A DNA stretch of 64,000 bases. Source: Pseudomonas brenneri (lineage in GTDB: Bacteria > Pseudomonadota > Gammaproteobacteria > Pseudomonadales > Pseudomonadaceae). Each line of letters starts with the position of its first letter. The first letter of the stretch is position 1. The translations under genes and the position numbers were made by a program. This document shows positions 9,306-18,354 of this stretch, piece by piece. The stretch covers positions 124,001-188,000 of the forward strand of contig NZ_VFIL01000008.1 in the NCBI RefSeq assembly GCF_007858285.1. Direction: 5' to 3'. The notes beneath the pieces were generated by a model. It was not told the DNA's origin, ran no database searches, and saw only the letters and a program-made list of their open reading frames with translations.

Positions 9306-9688
9306 GGCTTGCTCCAGGGCGGAAAGGCTACCAGAATCGGTTGCCTGAAGTTTGCGACTGGCCTTGTGGGCAGACGACATAAATTCTTGGATGGCCGAAG
9401 GTTGCTTCGGCGTCCTGTAGTTTTACTACAAATCGTCGGCCATTTCAGCCTTTCGAATGTATATACGAGTAGTAAAACTACACAAGACTGAGCGTATGGC
9501 TCGGTCTGGCTGGTGAGCATAATCGTTATTGTTGATCTTTTGCGAGCGAGAAAAGGTAGAAGTTTAATGTTGCCTGCCAAAATTAATGTTTTTTCAGCTA
9601 TTTCTAACTTTTGTTCGACAGTCCTTCATCGCGCGCGGTTCTTGCGTTCACAGCCACAAGCCATTTGCGCGCCGATCAAGGATAGACC
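9306..9688. other. Divergent aceE/glnE regulatory region
   Basis: This 383-base gap between divergent aceE and glnE has no gene. The aceE side carries the promoter and two operator-like palindromes listed separately, plus a small hairpin (GCCGAAG 9394-9400, CTTCGGC 9405-9411 by eye) in the aceE leader. The glnE side (about 9500-9688) is AT-richer; no convincing glnE promoter hexamers could be chosen. Confidence 0.6.
9417..9485 (-). promoter_or_regulatory. aceE promoter with paired GntR/FadR-type operators
   Basis: On the minus strand TTGTGT (9485-9480) and TATACA (9463-9458) are separated by 16 bp and make a plausible sigma-70 promoter. The 13-mer GTAGTAAAACTAC at 9469-9481 overlaps the spacer and -35. 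Its exact reverse complement GTAGTTTTACTAC lies at 9417-9429, just downstream of the expected transcription start. Each contains TNGTNNNACNA, the form of FadR-subfamily (GntR) operators, to which PdhR belongs. The centres are 52 bp apart, about five helical turns. Regulator identity is inferred, not shown. Confidence 0.7.
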
Positions 9689-12628
9689 ATGAGCCTTCCA
9701 ATGCTGGTTGAACTCCCAGCCATTCTGTTGCCATTTGCGAGCAGGGCCGAGCAGTCATTTCGTGACGCGGTGGCCATGCTGGAGGCCGATCATGGCCTGT
9801 CCGCGTGGACGCCGCAACGCTGGGCTGACTTTTCCCGGGTATGCGCTGCCAGTGATTTCGTCATTGAACAGAGTGTTCGTGACCCTTTGATGTTGCTCGA
9901 ACTGGTGGCCAAGGGCGAGCTGGATCGCGGCTTTGCGCCCGATGAACTGTGCGGGCAGATTGCCGCAGCGGTGCAGCAGGCTGAAACAGAAGAAGAACTG
10001 GGCCGCGTGCTGCGTCGCCAACGCACTCGCCAGCAAGTGCGGATTATTTGGCGCGACCTGACCCGACAGGCGGACCTGGTGCAGACCTGCCGTGACCTGT
10101 CGGACATGGCCGACGCCAGCATCGACCAGGCGTACCAGTGGTTGTACCAGCGCCACTGCGCGCAATTCGGCATCCCCACCGGCGGGCGCAGCGGCGAACC
10201 GCAGCAGATGGTCATCCTCGGCATGGGCAAGCTGGGCGCGGTGGAGTTGAACCTGTCGTCGGACATCGACCTGATCTTCGCCTACCCCGAGGGCGGCGAG
10301 ACCGTGGGCGCCAAGCGTGCCCTGGATAACCAGGAGTTCTTTATCCGCCTGGGCCAGAAACTGATCAAGGCCCTGGACCCGATGACCGTCGACGGCTTTG
10401 TGTTCCGTGTCGACATGCGCCTGCGGCCCTATGGTTCGGCCGGGGCGCTGGTGCTCAGTTTCAATGCATTGGAGCAGTACTACCAGGATCAGGGCCGCGA
10501 CTGGGAACGCTACGCGATGATCAAGGCGCGGGTGGTGGCCGGCGATCAACAGGCCGGCGCGCAGTTGCTCGATCTGTTGCGCCCGTTCGTCTATCGGCGC
10601 TACCTGGATTTTTCCGCCATCGAAGCGCTGCGCACCATGAAACAGTTGATCCAGCAGGAAGTGCGGCGCAAGGGCATGGCCGAGAATATCAAGCTGGGCG
10701 CTGGAGGCATCCGCGAGGTGGAGTTTATCGCCCAGGCGTTCCAGTTGATCCACGGTGGTCGTGACCTGAGCCTGCAACAACGGCCATTGTTGAAGGTGCT
10801 GGGCACCCTGGAAGGCCAGGGCTACCTGCCGCCGGCGGTGATTGCCGAGTTGCGCAGTGGCTATGAATTCCTGCGCTACACCGAACATGCGATCCAGGCC
10901 ATCGCCGACCGTCAGACACAGATGCTGCCCAACAATGATGAAGACCAGGCGCGTATTGCGTTCATGCTGGGTTTTGCCAATTGGACCGCGTTCCATGAGC
11001 AATTGATGTACTGGCGTGGCCGGGTGGACTGGCATTTCCGCCAGGTGATTGCCGATCCGGACGAAGAGGACGGTGCAGAAAGCGAATTGGTGGTGGGCGG
11101 TGAGTGGTTGCCCCTGTGGGAAGAATCCCAAAATGAAGAGGCTGCCTGTCGCCAATTGGCTGAAGGCGGCTTTGCCGACGCGCCCAAGGCCCTGAAAGCC
11201 TTGGCCGGCCTGCGCAGCAGCCCGCAACTGCGGGCGATGCAGCGCCTGGGGCGTGAGCGTCTGGACGCATTCATCCCGCGCCTGCTGGCCCAGGCGGTCG
11301 AGCACGCCAACCCGGACCTGGTGCTGGAGCGCGTACTGCCGCTGGTAGAAGCCGTTGCCCGACGTTCTGCGTATCTGGTGCTGTTGACGGAAAACCCTGA
11401 CGCCCTGCGTCGGCTGTTGACCCTATGCGCCGCCAGCCCGTGGATTGCCGAGCAGATCACCCGCTTCCCGTTGCTGCTGGACGAATTGCTTAACGAAGGC
11501 CGCCTGTTCAAGCCGCCGTTGGCGCCGGAGTTGGCTGCCGAATTGCGCGAGCGCCTGACGCGTATCCCTGAGGATGATCTTGAGCAGCAGATGGAGGCCT
11601 TGCGCCACTTCAAGTTGGCGCACCGCCTGCGGGTCGCGGCGTCGGAAATCGCCGGCAGCCTGCCATTGATGAAAGTCAGCGATTACCTGACCTGGCTCGC
11701 CGAGGCGATTCTTGAGCAAGTGCTGGCCCTGGCCTGGCGCCAGACCGTCGCCCGCCATGGTTCGCCGCAGCGGTTGGACGGGACCTTGTGCGATCCGGGT
11801 TTTATCATTGTCGGTTATGGCAAGGTTGGTGGTATCGAGTTGGGCCATGGTTCGGACCTGGACCTGGTGTTTATCCATGACGGTGATCCGCAAGCCGAAA
11901 CCGACGGCGCCAAGCCGATCGACGGTGCGCAGTTCTTTACCCGGCTGGGCCAGCGGATCATTCACCTGTTGACCACCCAGACCAACTCCGGGCAGCTGTA
12001 CGAAGTGGATATGCGCCTGCGACCTTCTGGCGCATCCGGGCTGCTGGTCAGCTCCCTGGGGGCCTTTGCCCGTTATCAGGAAAACGAGGCCTGGACCTGG
12101 GAGCACCAGGCCCTGGTGCGGGCACGGGTGTTGGTTGGCAGCCAGGACGTGGGCCGGGCGTTTGAGGCCGTGCGGGCGCAGGTGCTGGGGCGCACGCAGG
12201 ACCTGGCGAAGCTGCGCCAGGAGGTCAGCGAGATGCGCGCCAAGATGCGCGACAACCTGGGCACCAAGTCGACCGGGGCCGGCACAGCTGCGAATGCCTT
12301 CGAGCCCACGGCGGTGTTCGATCTCAAGCAGGACGCCGGAGGTATCGTCGATATTGAATTTATGGTGCAATACGCCGCTTTGGCGTGGTCTGCGCAACAT
12401 CCATCGTTGCTGCGCTATACCGATAACATCCGCATCCTGGAAGGCCTGGAGCAGGTCGGGCTGATGCCCGCCGCCGATGCCCACCTGTTGCGTGAGGTGT
12501 ATAAGGCTTATCGCTCGGCGGCCCATCGCCAGGCCTTGCAGAACGAGGCAGGGGTGGTTGCCGGGGATCAGTTTGCTGACGAACGGCGCCAGGTGAAACG
12601 GATCTGGCATGAGCTGGGGCTAAACTGA
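9689..12628 (+). CDS. glnE: Glutamine synthetase adenylyltransferase/deadenylase GlnE
   Basis: GlnE adenylylates glutamine synthetase when nitrogen is plentiful and removes AMP when it is scarce, under PII control. The 979-residue protein has the expected duplicated structure: an N-terminal nucleotidyltransferase half with GMGKLG and SSDIDL near residues 175-195, and a C-terminal half with GYGKVGG and GSDLDL near residues 710-730. Both Asp-x-Asp metal pairs are intact, so both activities should be present. Length matches the family. The ATG at 9689 follows a rather weak AAGGATAG ribosome site. Confidence 0.96.
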   Translation: MSLPMLVELPAILLPFASRAEQSFRDAVAMLEADHGLSAWTPQRWADFSRVCAASDFVIEQSVRDPLMLLELVAKGELDRGFAPDELCGQIAAAVQQAETEEELGRVLRRQRTRQQVRIIWRDLTRQADLVQTCRDLSDMADASIDQAYQWLYQRHCAQFGIPTGGRSGEPQQMVILGMGKLGAVELNLSSDIDLIFAYPEGGETVGAKRALDNQEFFIRLGQKLIKALDPMTVDGFVFRVDMRLRPYGSAGALVLSFNALEQYYQDQGRDWERYAMIKARVVAGDQQAGAQLLDLLRPFVYRRYLDFSAIEALRTMKQLIQQEVRRKGMAENIKLGAGGIREVEFIAQAFQLIHGGRDLSLQQRPLLKVLGTLEGQGYLPPAVIAELRSGYEFLRYTEHAIQAIADRQTQMLPNNDEDQARIAFMLGFANWTAFHEQLMYWRGRVDWHFRQVIADPDEEDGAESELVVGGEWLPLWEESQNEEAACRQLAEGGFADAPKALKALAGLRSSPQLRAMQRLGRERLDAFIPRLLAQAVEHANPDLVLERVLPLVEAVARRSAYLVLLTENPDALRRLLTLCAASPWIAEQITRFPLLLDELLNEGRLFKPPLAPELAAELRERLTRIPEDDLEQQMEALRHFKLAHRLRVAASEIAGSLPLMKVSDYLTWLAEAILEQVLALAWRQTVARHGSPQRLDGTLCDPGFIIVGYGKVGGIELGHGSDLDLVFIHDGDPQAETDGAKPIDGAQFFTRLGQRIIHLLTTQTNSGQLYEVDMRLRPSGASGLLVSSLGAFARYQENEAWTWEHQALVRARVLVGSQDVGRAFEAVRAQVLGRTQDLAKLRQEVSEMRAKMRDNLGTKSTGAGTAANAFEPTAVFDLKQDAGGIVDIEFMVQYAALAWSAQHPSLLRYTDNIRILEGLEQVGLMPAADAHLLREVYKAYRSAAHRQALQNEAGVVAGDQFADERRQVKRIWHELGLN

Positions 12629-12657
12629 ACCAGATCAACACAGCGACACGATGCTGA

Positions 12658-12762
12658 TGTGGGAGCAGGACTTATGTGGGAGCGGGCTTGCTCGCGATGC
12701 AGGCGCTGTGGTCTGTCAGTCAGGCCGCGGCGATGCTATCGCGAGCAAGCCCGCTCCCACAC
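12658..12762. repeat. REPIN (TGTGGGAGCGGGC type) with extra half REP
   Basis: TGTGGGAGCGGGCTTGCTCG starts at 12675 and its reverse complement ends at 12762, giving an inverted REP doublet of about 88 bp with the TGTGGG ends outside. A truncated copy of the head, TGTGGGAGCAGGACTT, lies just outside at 12658-12673. The element fills most of the glnE-waaF gap. Confidence 0.8.
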
Positions 12763-12846
12763 AAGCCTGCACTCACATGAGTACGGTCTTACAGTTATAT
12801 CGAGGCGGGGAGGCATGAGCCTCCCCGAATCGTTTGTGGAAACTAC

Positions 12847-13881
12847 ATGAATATTCTGATCGTTGGGCCCAGTTGGGTCGGTGACATGGTGATGGCGCAG
12901 ACACTGTTCCAGTGCCTGAAACAGCGTCATCCCGACTGCCAAATCGACGTGCTCGCCCCCGAGTGGAGCCGGCCGATCCTGGAGCGCATGCCCGAGGTGC
13001 GCCAGGCCTTGAGCTTCCCGCTCGGCCATGGCGCGCTGGAGCTGGCGACCCGGCGGCGTATCGGCAAGTCCCTGGCCGGCCAGTACGACCAGGCGATCCT
13101 GCTGCCCAACTCGATGAAGTCGGCGCTGGTGCCGTTCTTCGCCGGCATCCCCAAGCGCACTGGCTGGCGTGGCGAGTTCCGCTATGGCTTGCTCAATGAT
13201 GTGCGCAAGCTCGACAAGGCCCGCTACCCGCTGATGATCGAGCGCTTCATGGCCCTGGCCTACGCGCCCGATGCCGAGTTGCCGACGCCGTATCCACGGC
13301 CGAGCCTGCAAATCGACCCGGTTACCCGCGATGCGGCCCTGGCCAAGTTCGGCCTGACCCTGGACCGGCCGGTGCTGGCGCTGTGCCCTGGTGCCGAGTT
13401 TGGTGAGTCCAAGCGTTGGCCGTCGGAGCATTACGCCAAGGTTGCCGAGCTGAAAATCCGCGAAGGCTGGCAAGTCTGGCTGTTTGGCTCGAAAAACGAT
13501 CATTCGGTGGGTGAAGACATCCGCCAGCGCCTGATCCCCGGCCTGCGCGAAGAAGCGGTCAACCTCAGTGGCGATACCTCGCTGGCCGAGGCCATTGACC
13601 TGCTGTCCTGTGCCGATTCGGTGGTGTCCAACGACTCCGGCCTGATGCACGTGGCTGCTGCGCTGAACCGCCCGCTGGTGGCAGTGTATGGCTCCACTTC
13701 GCCAGGCTTTACGCCGCCGTTGGCCGACAAGGTCGAAGTGGTGCGCCTGGGCCTCGATTGCAGTCCCTGTTTTGACCGCACCTGCCGTTTCGGTCACTAC
13801 AATTGCCTGCGCCAATTGCTGCCAGAGCCGGTGACCGAAGCCTTGCAGCGGTTGCAGGGCAACGTGGTCGAGGTTCACTGA
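12847..13881 (+). CDS. waaF: ADP-heptose:LPS heptosyltransferase II
   Basis: WaaF is a GT9-family cytoplasmic enzyme that adds the second L-glycero-D-manno-heptose of the LPS inner core. The N-terminus MNILIVGPSWVGDMVMAQTL is the family signature. Conserved C-terminal segments include the CPGAEFGESKRWP stretch and SNDSGLMHVAAALNRP, which form the ADP-heptose site. The 344-residue length is normal. It is the first gene of a run waaF-waaC-waaG-waaP and kinases with junctions of one base or less. The start follows GAAACTAC, so its ribosome site is weak. Confidence 0.96.
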   Translation: MNILIVGPSWVGDMVMAQTLFQCLKQRHPDCQIDVLAPEWSRPILERMPEVRQALSFPLGHGALELATRRRIGKSLAGQYDQAILLPNSMKSALVPFFAGIPKRTGWRGEFRYGLLNDVRKLDKARYPLMIERFMALAYAPDAELPTPYPRPSLQIDPVTRDAALAKFGLTLDRPVLALCPGAEFGESKRWPSEHYAKVAELKIREGWQVWLFGSKNDHSVGEDIRQRLIPGLREEAVNLSGDTSLAEAIDLLSCADSVVSNDSGLMHVAAALNRPLVAVYGSTSPGFTPPLADKVEVVRLGLDCSPCFDRTCRFGHYNCLRQLLPEPVTEALQRLQGNVVEVH

Positions 13882-13882
13882 G

Positions 13883-14944
13883 TTGCGGGTACTGGTAATC
13901 AAGACCTCATCCCTGGGCGATGTGATTCACGCCTTGCCGGCATTGACCGACGCGGCCCGGGCGATTCCGGGGATTCGTTTCGACTGGGTGGTGGAAGAAG
14001 GCTTCGCCGAAATCCCCACCTGGCATCCGGCGGTGGACAAGGTGATCCCGGTGGCGATTCGCCGCTGGCGCAAGAACCTCTGGCAGACCTTCAAGAGCGG
14101 CGAGTGGCGGCGCTTCAAGAAGCAGATCCAGTCCACCAAATATGACCTGGTGATCGACGCCCAGGGCTTGCTCAAAAGCGCCTGGCTGACCCGCTATGTG
14201 CGGGCACCGGTGGCCGGCTTCGACAAGCAGTCGGCCCGCGAGCCAATCGCCGCACGTTTCTATTCCCGTCGCCTGGCGGTTGCCCGTGGCCAGCATGCGG
14301 TTGAGCGCTTGCGCCAGTTGTTCGCCGTGGCCCTGGGTTATGACCTGCCCAAGGGGCTGGGGGATTACGGCTTGAGCACCGAAAAACTGCTGGGCCTGCC
14401 GCCGAAAAAACCATTCGTGCTGCTGCTTCATGGCACCACCTGGGACACCAAGCATTGGCCCGAAGCCTACTGGCGCGACCTGGCCGAGCGCATGGGCAGC
14501 CTGGGCGTGGATGTGAAGTTGCCGTGGGGCAATGCCGCCGAAAAAGCCCGTGCCGAGCGCCTGGCCCAAGGCCTGGCCAACGCCGAAGTGTTGCCTAAAT
14601 TGAATCTGGCCGGTGTGGCGCGCGTCCTGGCTGGCGCCCGGGCCTGTGTCGCCGTGGATACCGGCCTGGGGCATTTGGCGGCTGCACTGGATGTACCGAC
14701 GATTTCCCTGTTCGGCCCAACCAACCCGGGCCTTACCGGTGCCTATGGCAAGGCGCAGATCCACTTGGGCAGCGATTTCCCCTGCGCGCCGTGCCTGCAA
14801 AAAAAATGCACCTACCAACCGACCGCTGAAGACCAGCGTCGGTTTGATCTCAAGCGCGAGTGGCCACTGTGCTTTACTCGCCTGAACCCTGAGCGTGTGG
14901 CCAGCCGACTGAGCACGTTGTTATTGGCTGAGGAGCTGCACTGA
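13883..14944 (+). CDS. waaC: ADP-heptose:LPS heptosyltransferase I
   Basis: WaaC adds the first heptose to Kdo of lipid A-Kdo2. It is a GT9 enzyme of 353 residues with the N-terminal signature RVLVIKTSSLGDVIHALPAL and the C-terminal segment CVAVDTGLGHLAAALDVP. The start is TTG at 13883, one base after the waaF stop; no better start exists, since the signature begins at once. This suggests coupled translation. A CxxC-like tail (CAPCLQKKC) is usual in Pseudomonas homologues. Confidence 0.95.
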   Translation: MRVLVIKTSSLGDVIHALPALTDAARAIPGIRFDWVVEEGFAEIPTWHPAVDKVIPVAIRRWRKNLWQTFKSGEWRRFKKQIQSTKYDLVIDAQGLLKSAWLTRYVRAPVAGFDKQSAREPIAARFYSRRLAVARGQHAVERLRQLFAVALGYDLPKGLGDYGLSTEKLLGLPPKKPFVLLLHGTTWDTKHWPEAYWRDLAERMGSLGVDVKLPWGNAAEKARAERLAQGLANAEVLPKLNLAGVARVLAGARACVAVDTGLGHLAAALDVPTISLFGPTNPGLTGAYGKAQIHLGSDFPCAPCLQKKCTYQPTAEDQRRFDLKREWPLCFTRLNPERVASRLSTLLLAEELH

Positions 14945-16065
14945 TGCAACTGGCATTTGTTCTGTACAAATATTTCCCCTTTGGTGGCTTGCAGCGCGAC
15001 TTCATGCGCATCGCCCTTGAGTGCCAGCAGCGCGGCCACCAGATCCGTGTCTATACCCTGATCTGGGAAGGCGACATCCCGCCAGGTTTTGAAGTGCTGG
15101 TGGCGCCGGTCAAGGCGTTCTTCAACCACCGCCGCAACGAGAAGCTGACCGCCTGGATGCAGGCTGACCTGGCCAAACGCCCGGTGGACCGCTTGATCGG
15201 CTTCAACAAAATGCCAGGCCTGGATGTGTACTACGCGGCAGATGGCTGTTTTGAAGACAAGGCGCAAAACCTGCGCCACTCGCTGTACCGCAGTTTTGGT
15301 CGCTACCGGCACTTTTCCGAGTACGAGCGCGCGGTGTTTGCCAAGGACGCCAAGACTGAAGTCCTGATGATCTCCGAGGTCCAGCAGCCGCTGTTTATCA
15401 AGCATTACGACACGCCGCTTGAGCGCTTCCACCTGTTGCCGCCGGGCATTGCCCAGGATCGTCGGGCGCCGCCGAATGCGGCCGAGATTCGTGCGGGGTT
15501 TCGCGCCGAATTCAACCTCGCGGACGACGATTTGCTGCTGGTGCAGATCGGTTCGGGCTTCAAGACCAAGGGCGTGGACCGCAGCCTCAAGGCGCTGGCC
15601 GCACTGCCCGCGGATCTGAAAAAACGCACCCGCCTGTTTGTAATTGGCCAGGACGACCCCAAAGTATTCCAATTGCAGAGTGCTACCCTTGGCCTGGGCG
15701 ACAATGTGCAGTTCCTCAAAGGGCGCAGTGATATCCCGCGTTTTCTGCTGGGCGCCGACCTGTTGATTCACCCGGCGTACAACGAAAATACCGGGACTGT
15801 GCTGCTCGAAGCAGTGGTGGCCGGGTTGCCGGTGTTGGTCACGGCAGTGTGCGGGTATGCCCATTACATCAGCGAGGCTGATTGCGGGCGCGTGCTGGAC
15901 GAGCCGTTCGAACAGGCCCAGCTCAACCACTACCTGGCCGGGATGCTCGGTGATCAGCAGCAACGTGCGGCCTGGAGCCGCAATGGTCTGGCCTTCGCCG
16001 AGACGGCCGACCTCTATAGCATGCCGCAGCACGCTGCGGATGTAATTCTGGCGGAGCAACACTGA
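14944..16065 (+). CDS. waaG: LPS core glycosyltransferase WaaG (GT4)
   Basis: This 373-residue GT4 enzyme adds the first hexose of the outer core onto heptose II; in Pseudomonas that residue is reported to be galactosamine. The N-terminal Rossmann half contains YKYFPFGGLQRDF, and the C-terminal half carries the nucleotide-sugar-binding EX7E-type segment around HPAYNENTGTVLLEAVVAGLP. The ATG overlaps the waaC stop (TGATG). Donor sugar cannot be read from sequence. Confidence 0.93.
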   Translation: MQLAFVLYKYFPFGGLQRDFMRIALECQQRGHQIRVYTLIWEGDIPPGFEVLVAPVKAFFNHRRNEKLTAWMQADLAKRPVDRLIGFNKMPGLDVYYAADGCFEDKAQNLRHSLYRSFGRYRHFSEYERAVFAKDAKTEVLMISEVQQPLFIKHYDTPLERFHLLPPGIAQDRRAPPNAAEIRAGFRAEFNLADDDLLLVQIGSGFKTKGVDRSLKALAALPADLKKRTRLFVIGQDDPKVFQLQSATLGLGDNVQFLKGRSDIPRFLLGADLLIHPAYNENTGTVLLEAVVAGLPVLVTAVCGYAHYISEADCGRVLDEPFEQAQLNHYLAGMLGDQQQRAAWSRNGLAFAETADLYSMPQHAADVILAEQH

Positions 16066-16871
16066 TGAAGTTGATTCTTGCCGAACCGTTCAAAAGCCTT
16101 TGGGCCGGACGCGATGCGTTCGCCGAAGTCGAGCTGTTGGACGGCGAGGTTTACCGTGAACTGGAAGCCCGTCGCACCTTGCGTACCGAGGTGGATGGGC
16201 GCGGCTACTTTGTGAAAATCCACCGTGGCATCGGCTGGGGTGAAATCTTCAAGAACCTGTTCACCGCCAAATTGCCGGTGCTGGGCGCCGGGCAGGAGTG
16301 GCAGGCAATCCAGCGCTTGCACGAAGTTGGCGTACCGACCATGACCGCCGTGGCCTACGGCGAACGCGGCGCCAACCCGGCCGACCAGCATTCCTTTATT
16401 GTCACCGAAGAGCTGGCGCCGACCATCAGCCTGGAAGACTTGAGCATGGACTGGCTCAAGCAACCGCCAGAGCCGCGTCTCAAGCGCGCGCTGATTGCCG
16501 AAGTAGCGCGCATGACCGGGATGATGCACCGCGCGGGCGTCAACCATCGCGACTGCTACATCTGCCATTTCCTGCTGCACACCGACAAACCGGTGACGGC
16601 CGATGACTTCAAACTCTCGGTGATCGACCTGCACCGTGCCCAGGTGCGGCCGCGCATCAGCCAGCGCTGGCGCAACAAGGACCTGGCGGCCCTGTATTTC
16701 TCGATCCTGGATATCGGCCTGACCCGCCGCGACAAGTTGCGCTTCCTCAAAGACTACTTCCAGCAACCCCTGCGCCAGATCCTGGCCGAAGAAGGCGCGT
16801 TGCTGCAGTGGCTGGAGCGCAAGGCCAGCAAGCTCTATGACCGCAAAGTCCGGTACGGAGGCGCGCTCTGA
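16065..16871 (+). CDS. waaP: LPS core heptose(I) kinase WaaP
   Basis: WaaP phosphorylates heptose I of the inner core; in P. aeruginosa this activity is essential and supports outer membrane integrity. The 268-residue protein has the eukaryotic-kinase-like fold: a nucleotide-binding lysine region near YFVKIHRG, the catalytic loop HRDCYICHFLLH with the Asp kept, and a metal-binding DLH motif (VIDLHRAQ). It starts with an ATG overlapping the waaG stop (TGATG). It is the first of four consecutive kinase-fold genes. Confidence 0.95.
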   Translation: MKLILAEPFKSLWAGRDAFAEVELLDGEVYRELEARRTLRTEVDGRGYFVKIHRGIGWGEIFKNLFTAKLPVLGAGQEWQAIQRLHEVGVPTMTAVAYGERGANPADQHSFIVTEELAPTISLEDLSMDWLKQPPEPRLKRALIAEVARMTGMMHRAGVNHRDCYICHFLLHTDKPVTADDFKLSVIDLHRAQVRPRISQRWRNKDLAALYFSILDIGLTRRDKLRFLKDYFQQPLRQILAEEGALLQWLERKASKLYDRKVRYGGAL

Positions 16872-17605
16872 TGGCGGGTTGGAACCTGGAACCTGCTTAC
16901 TCGGAGCTTGTGGACGATTTTGGTAGCCTCGACGCAGTGTTTGCCCTGCAAGGCGAGCGGCTGACCCGCGACCCGTTGTCCGAAGTGATTCGTGTAGAGC
17001 GCGGCGGGGTCAACTATTACGTCAAGCGCTACACCGGCGCCGGCAAAGGCTTGCGCCGTTACCTGGGCAAGCCACGGGTCAAGTCCGAGTGGCAGAACCT
17101 CAAGCGCTTCGCCAAGTGGGGCATTCCCACCGCCGAAGTCGTGGCCTGGGGCCTGGAGCGTAAGGGCCTGGCCTATGACCGTGGGGCGATGATCACCCGC
17201 GAGTTGCCCAGGACCGAAGACCTGGCAGCCTTGGCCGAGCGCAAGGATCCGCAACTGTCCGACCCGGTGTGGGTCGACAAGGTCAGTCGCCAGCTCGCCG
17301 AATACACCCGGACCCTGCACGACCAGCGGTTTACCCACAACGATTTGAAGTGGCGCAACCTGCTGATCGACGACCAGCAGACCCTGTACCTGATCGACTG
17401 CCCCAACGGCGACTTCTGGCGCGGGTTCTGGCTCAAGTACCGGATCACCAAGGACCTGGCGTGCCTGGACAAGGTCGCCAAATACCATCTGTCGGCCACC
17501 CAACGCCTGCGTTTCTACATGCAATATTGTCGGCGCAAGCACTTGAACGTGTCGGACAAGCAACGGATTCGCCATGTGCTGAAGTTTTTCGAGGGACGCG
17601 AATGA
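16871..17605 (+). CDS. wapP: LPS core kinase WapP (Kdo/WaaP family)
   Basis: This 244-residue kinase-fold protein corresponds by order and family to PA5008 (WapP), proposed to phosphorylate the inner core after WaaP. Visible features are the lysine segment YYVKRYTGAGKG, the catalytic loop THNDLKWRNLLID with catalytic Asp and metal-binding Asn, and the metal-binding DCPNGD (the usual DFG position). All key residues look intact. The ATG overlaps the waaP stop, TGATG, which supports translational coupling. Confidence 0.85.
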   Translation: MAGWNLEPAYSELVDDFGSLDAVFALQGERLTRDPLSEVIRVERGGVNYYVKRYTGAGKGLRRYLGKPRVKSEWQNLKRFAKWGIPTAEVVAWGLERKGLAYDRGAMITRELPRTEDLAALAERKDPQLSDPVWVDKVSRQLAEYTRTLHDQRFTHNDLKWRNLLIDDQQTLYLIDCPNGDFWRGFWLKYRITKDLACLDKVAKYHLSATQRLRFYMQYCRRKHLNVSDKQRIRHVLKFFEGRE

Positions 17606-18354
17606 ACGACTTCCTGGCAACTGAAGACCGGGCCTTGCTGGAACGGCATGGCCTGGCTGATTTCGATGCCCTGTGGGCCAGGCAACTGGATGCGGTGGAT
17701 GAGCCCAACACCAGTCGCGGCGGCTGGAGCAGCGTGTTTCGCCTGGAGCTGGAAGGCCGTGGCTTTTACCTCAAGCGCCAGAGCAACTACCTGACGCGCA
17801 CCCTGCATCGGCCGTTGGGCGAGCCGACCTTTGCCCGTGAGTTTCGCAACATTAGCCGCTATCGGCAGAAGGCGATCCCGGCCTTGCAGGCGGCCTTTTA
17901 TGGGGAGCGCAAAGTCGCCGGCGAATACCGCGCCTTGTTGCTGACCCGCGCGCTGGATGGCTGGAATGACCTGGATTCACTGCTGGAACAGTGGCCGACC
18001 CTGAGCGACGCCCAGCACCGCGCAATCCTCGTGGCCTGCGGCCAATTGGCGCGCAAGCTTCATGGCGTCGGCCAGGTGCATGGCTGTTTTTACCCCAAGC
18101 ATATCTTCCTGCAGGCCACCGGCGACGGTTACGCGGCGCAGTTGATCGACCTGGAAAAAACCCGGCCGCTGTTGCTGGGCCGGCGCGATCGGGTCAAGGA
18201 CCTTGAGCCGCTGCTGCGCCGCGCCGGGGCGTGGTCGCAAGAGCAAGTACGACAGTTTCTGGCGGCCTACCTCGATCAGCCTCTGGATAGCTCGTTGGTC
18301 GATAACTGGGCGCAGCTCCTGGCGGGTCGGCGCAGTCACAAGGAGGCCCGTTGA
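17602..18354 (+). CDS. wapQ: WapQ-like core kinase, InaA-type catalytic loop
   Basis: The start is set at ATG 17602, which overlaps the wapP stop by four bases (ATGA) and gives 250 residues (MNDFLATEDRALLERHGLAD). The gene matches PA5007 (WapQ) in position and belongs to the lipopolysaccharide kinase/InaA family. The catalytic loop reads VHGCFYPKHIFLQ: the usual Asp is Cys and the Asn is His. The later LIDLEKTR keeps the metal-binding Asp. The Lys region FYLKRQSNY is present. Whether it is an active kinase is therefore uncertain. Confidence 0.8.
   Translation: MNDFLATEDRALLERHGLADFDALWARQLDAVDEPNTSRGGWSSVFRLELEGRGFYLKRQSNYLTRTLHRPLGEPTFAREFRNISRYRQKAIPALQAAFYGERKVAGEYRALLLTRALDGWNDLDSLLEQWPTLSDAQHRAILVACGQLARKLHGVGQVHGCFYPKHIFLQATGDGYAAQLIDLEKTRPLLLGRRDRVKDLEPLLRRAGAWSQEQVRQFLAAYLDQPLDSSLVDNWAQLLAGRRSHKEAR

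Noticed and set aside
9306..9380. N-terminal extension of AceE to the ATG at 9380
   Set aside because: The upstream ATG has no good ribosome site, while ATG 9305 has GGAG at the right distance and gives the known Pseudomonas N-terminus.
6783..9491. A 902-codon open frame on the plus strand across aceE
   Set aside because: It is antisense to aceE, whose protein is certain, and the antisense translation has no recognisable domain. Long antisense frames are common in GC-rich Pseudomonas genes. The same holds for the long antisense frames over dipA, aceF, glnE, waaC, waaG, thiC, parE, parC and the TonB receptor.
12658..12762. Repeats considered as a CRISPR array
   Set aside because: The units are inverted pairs rather than direct repeats, there are no regular unique spacers, and no cas gene is present. 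They are REP elements.
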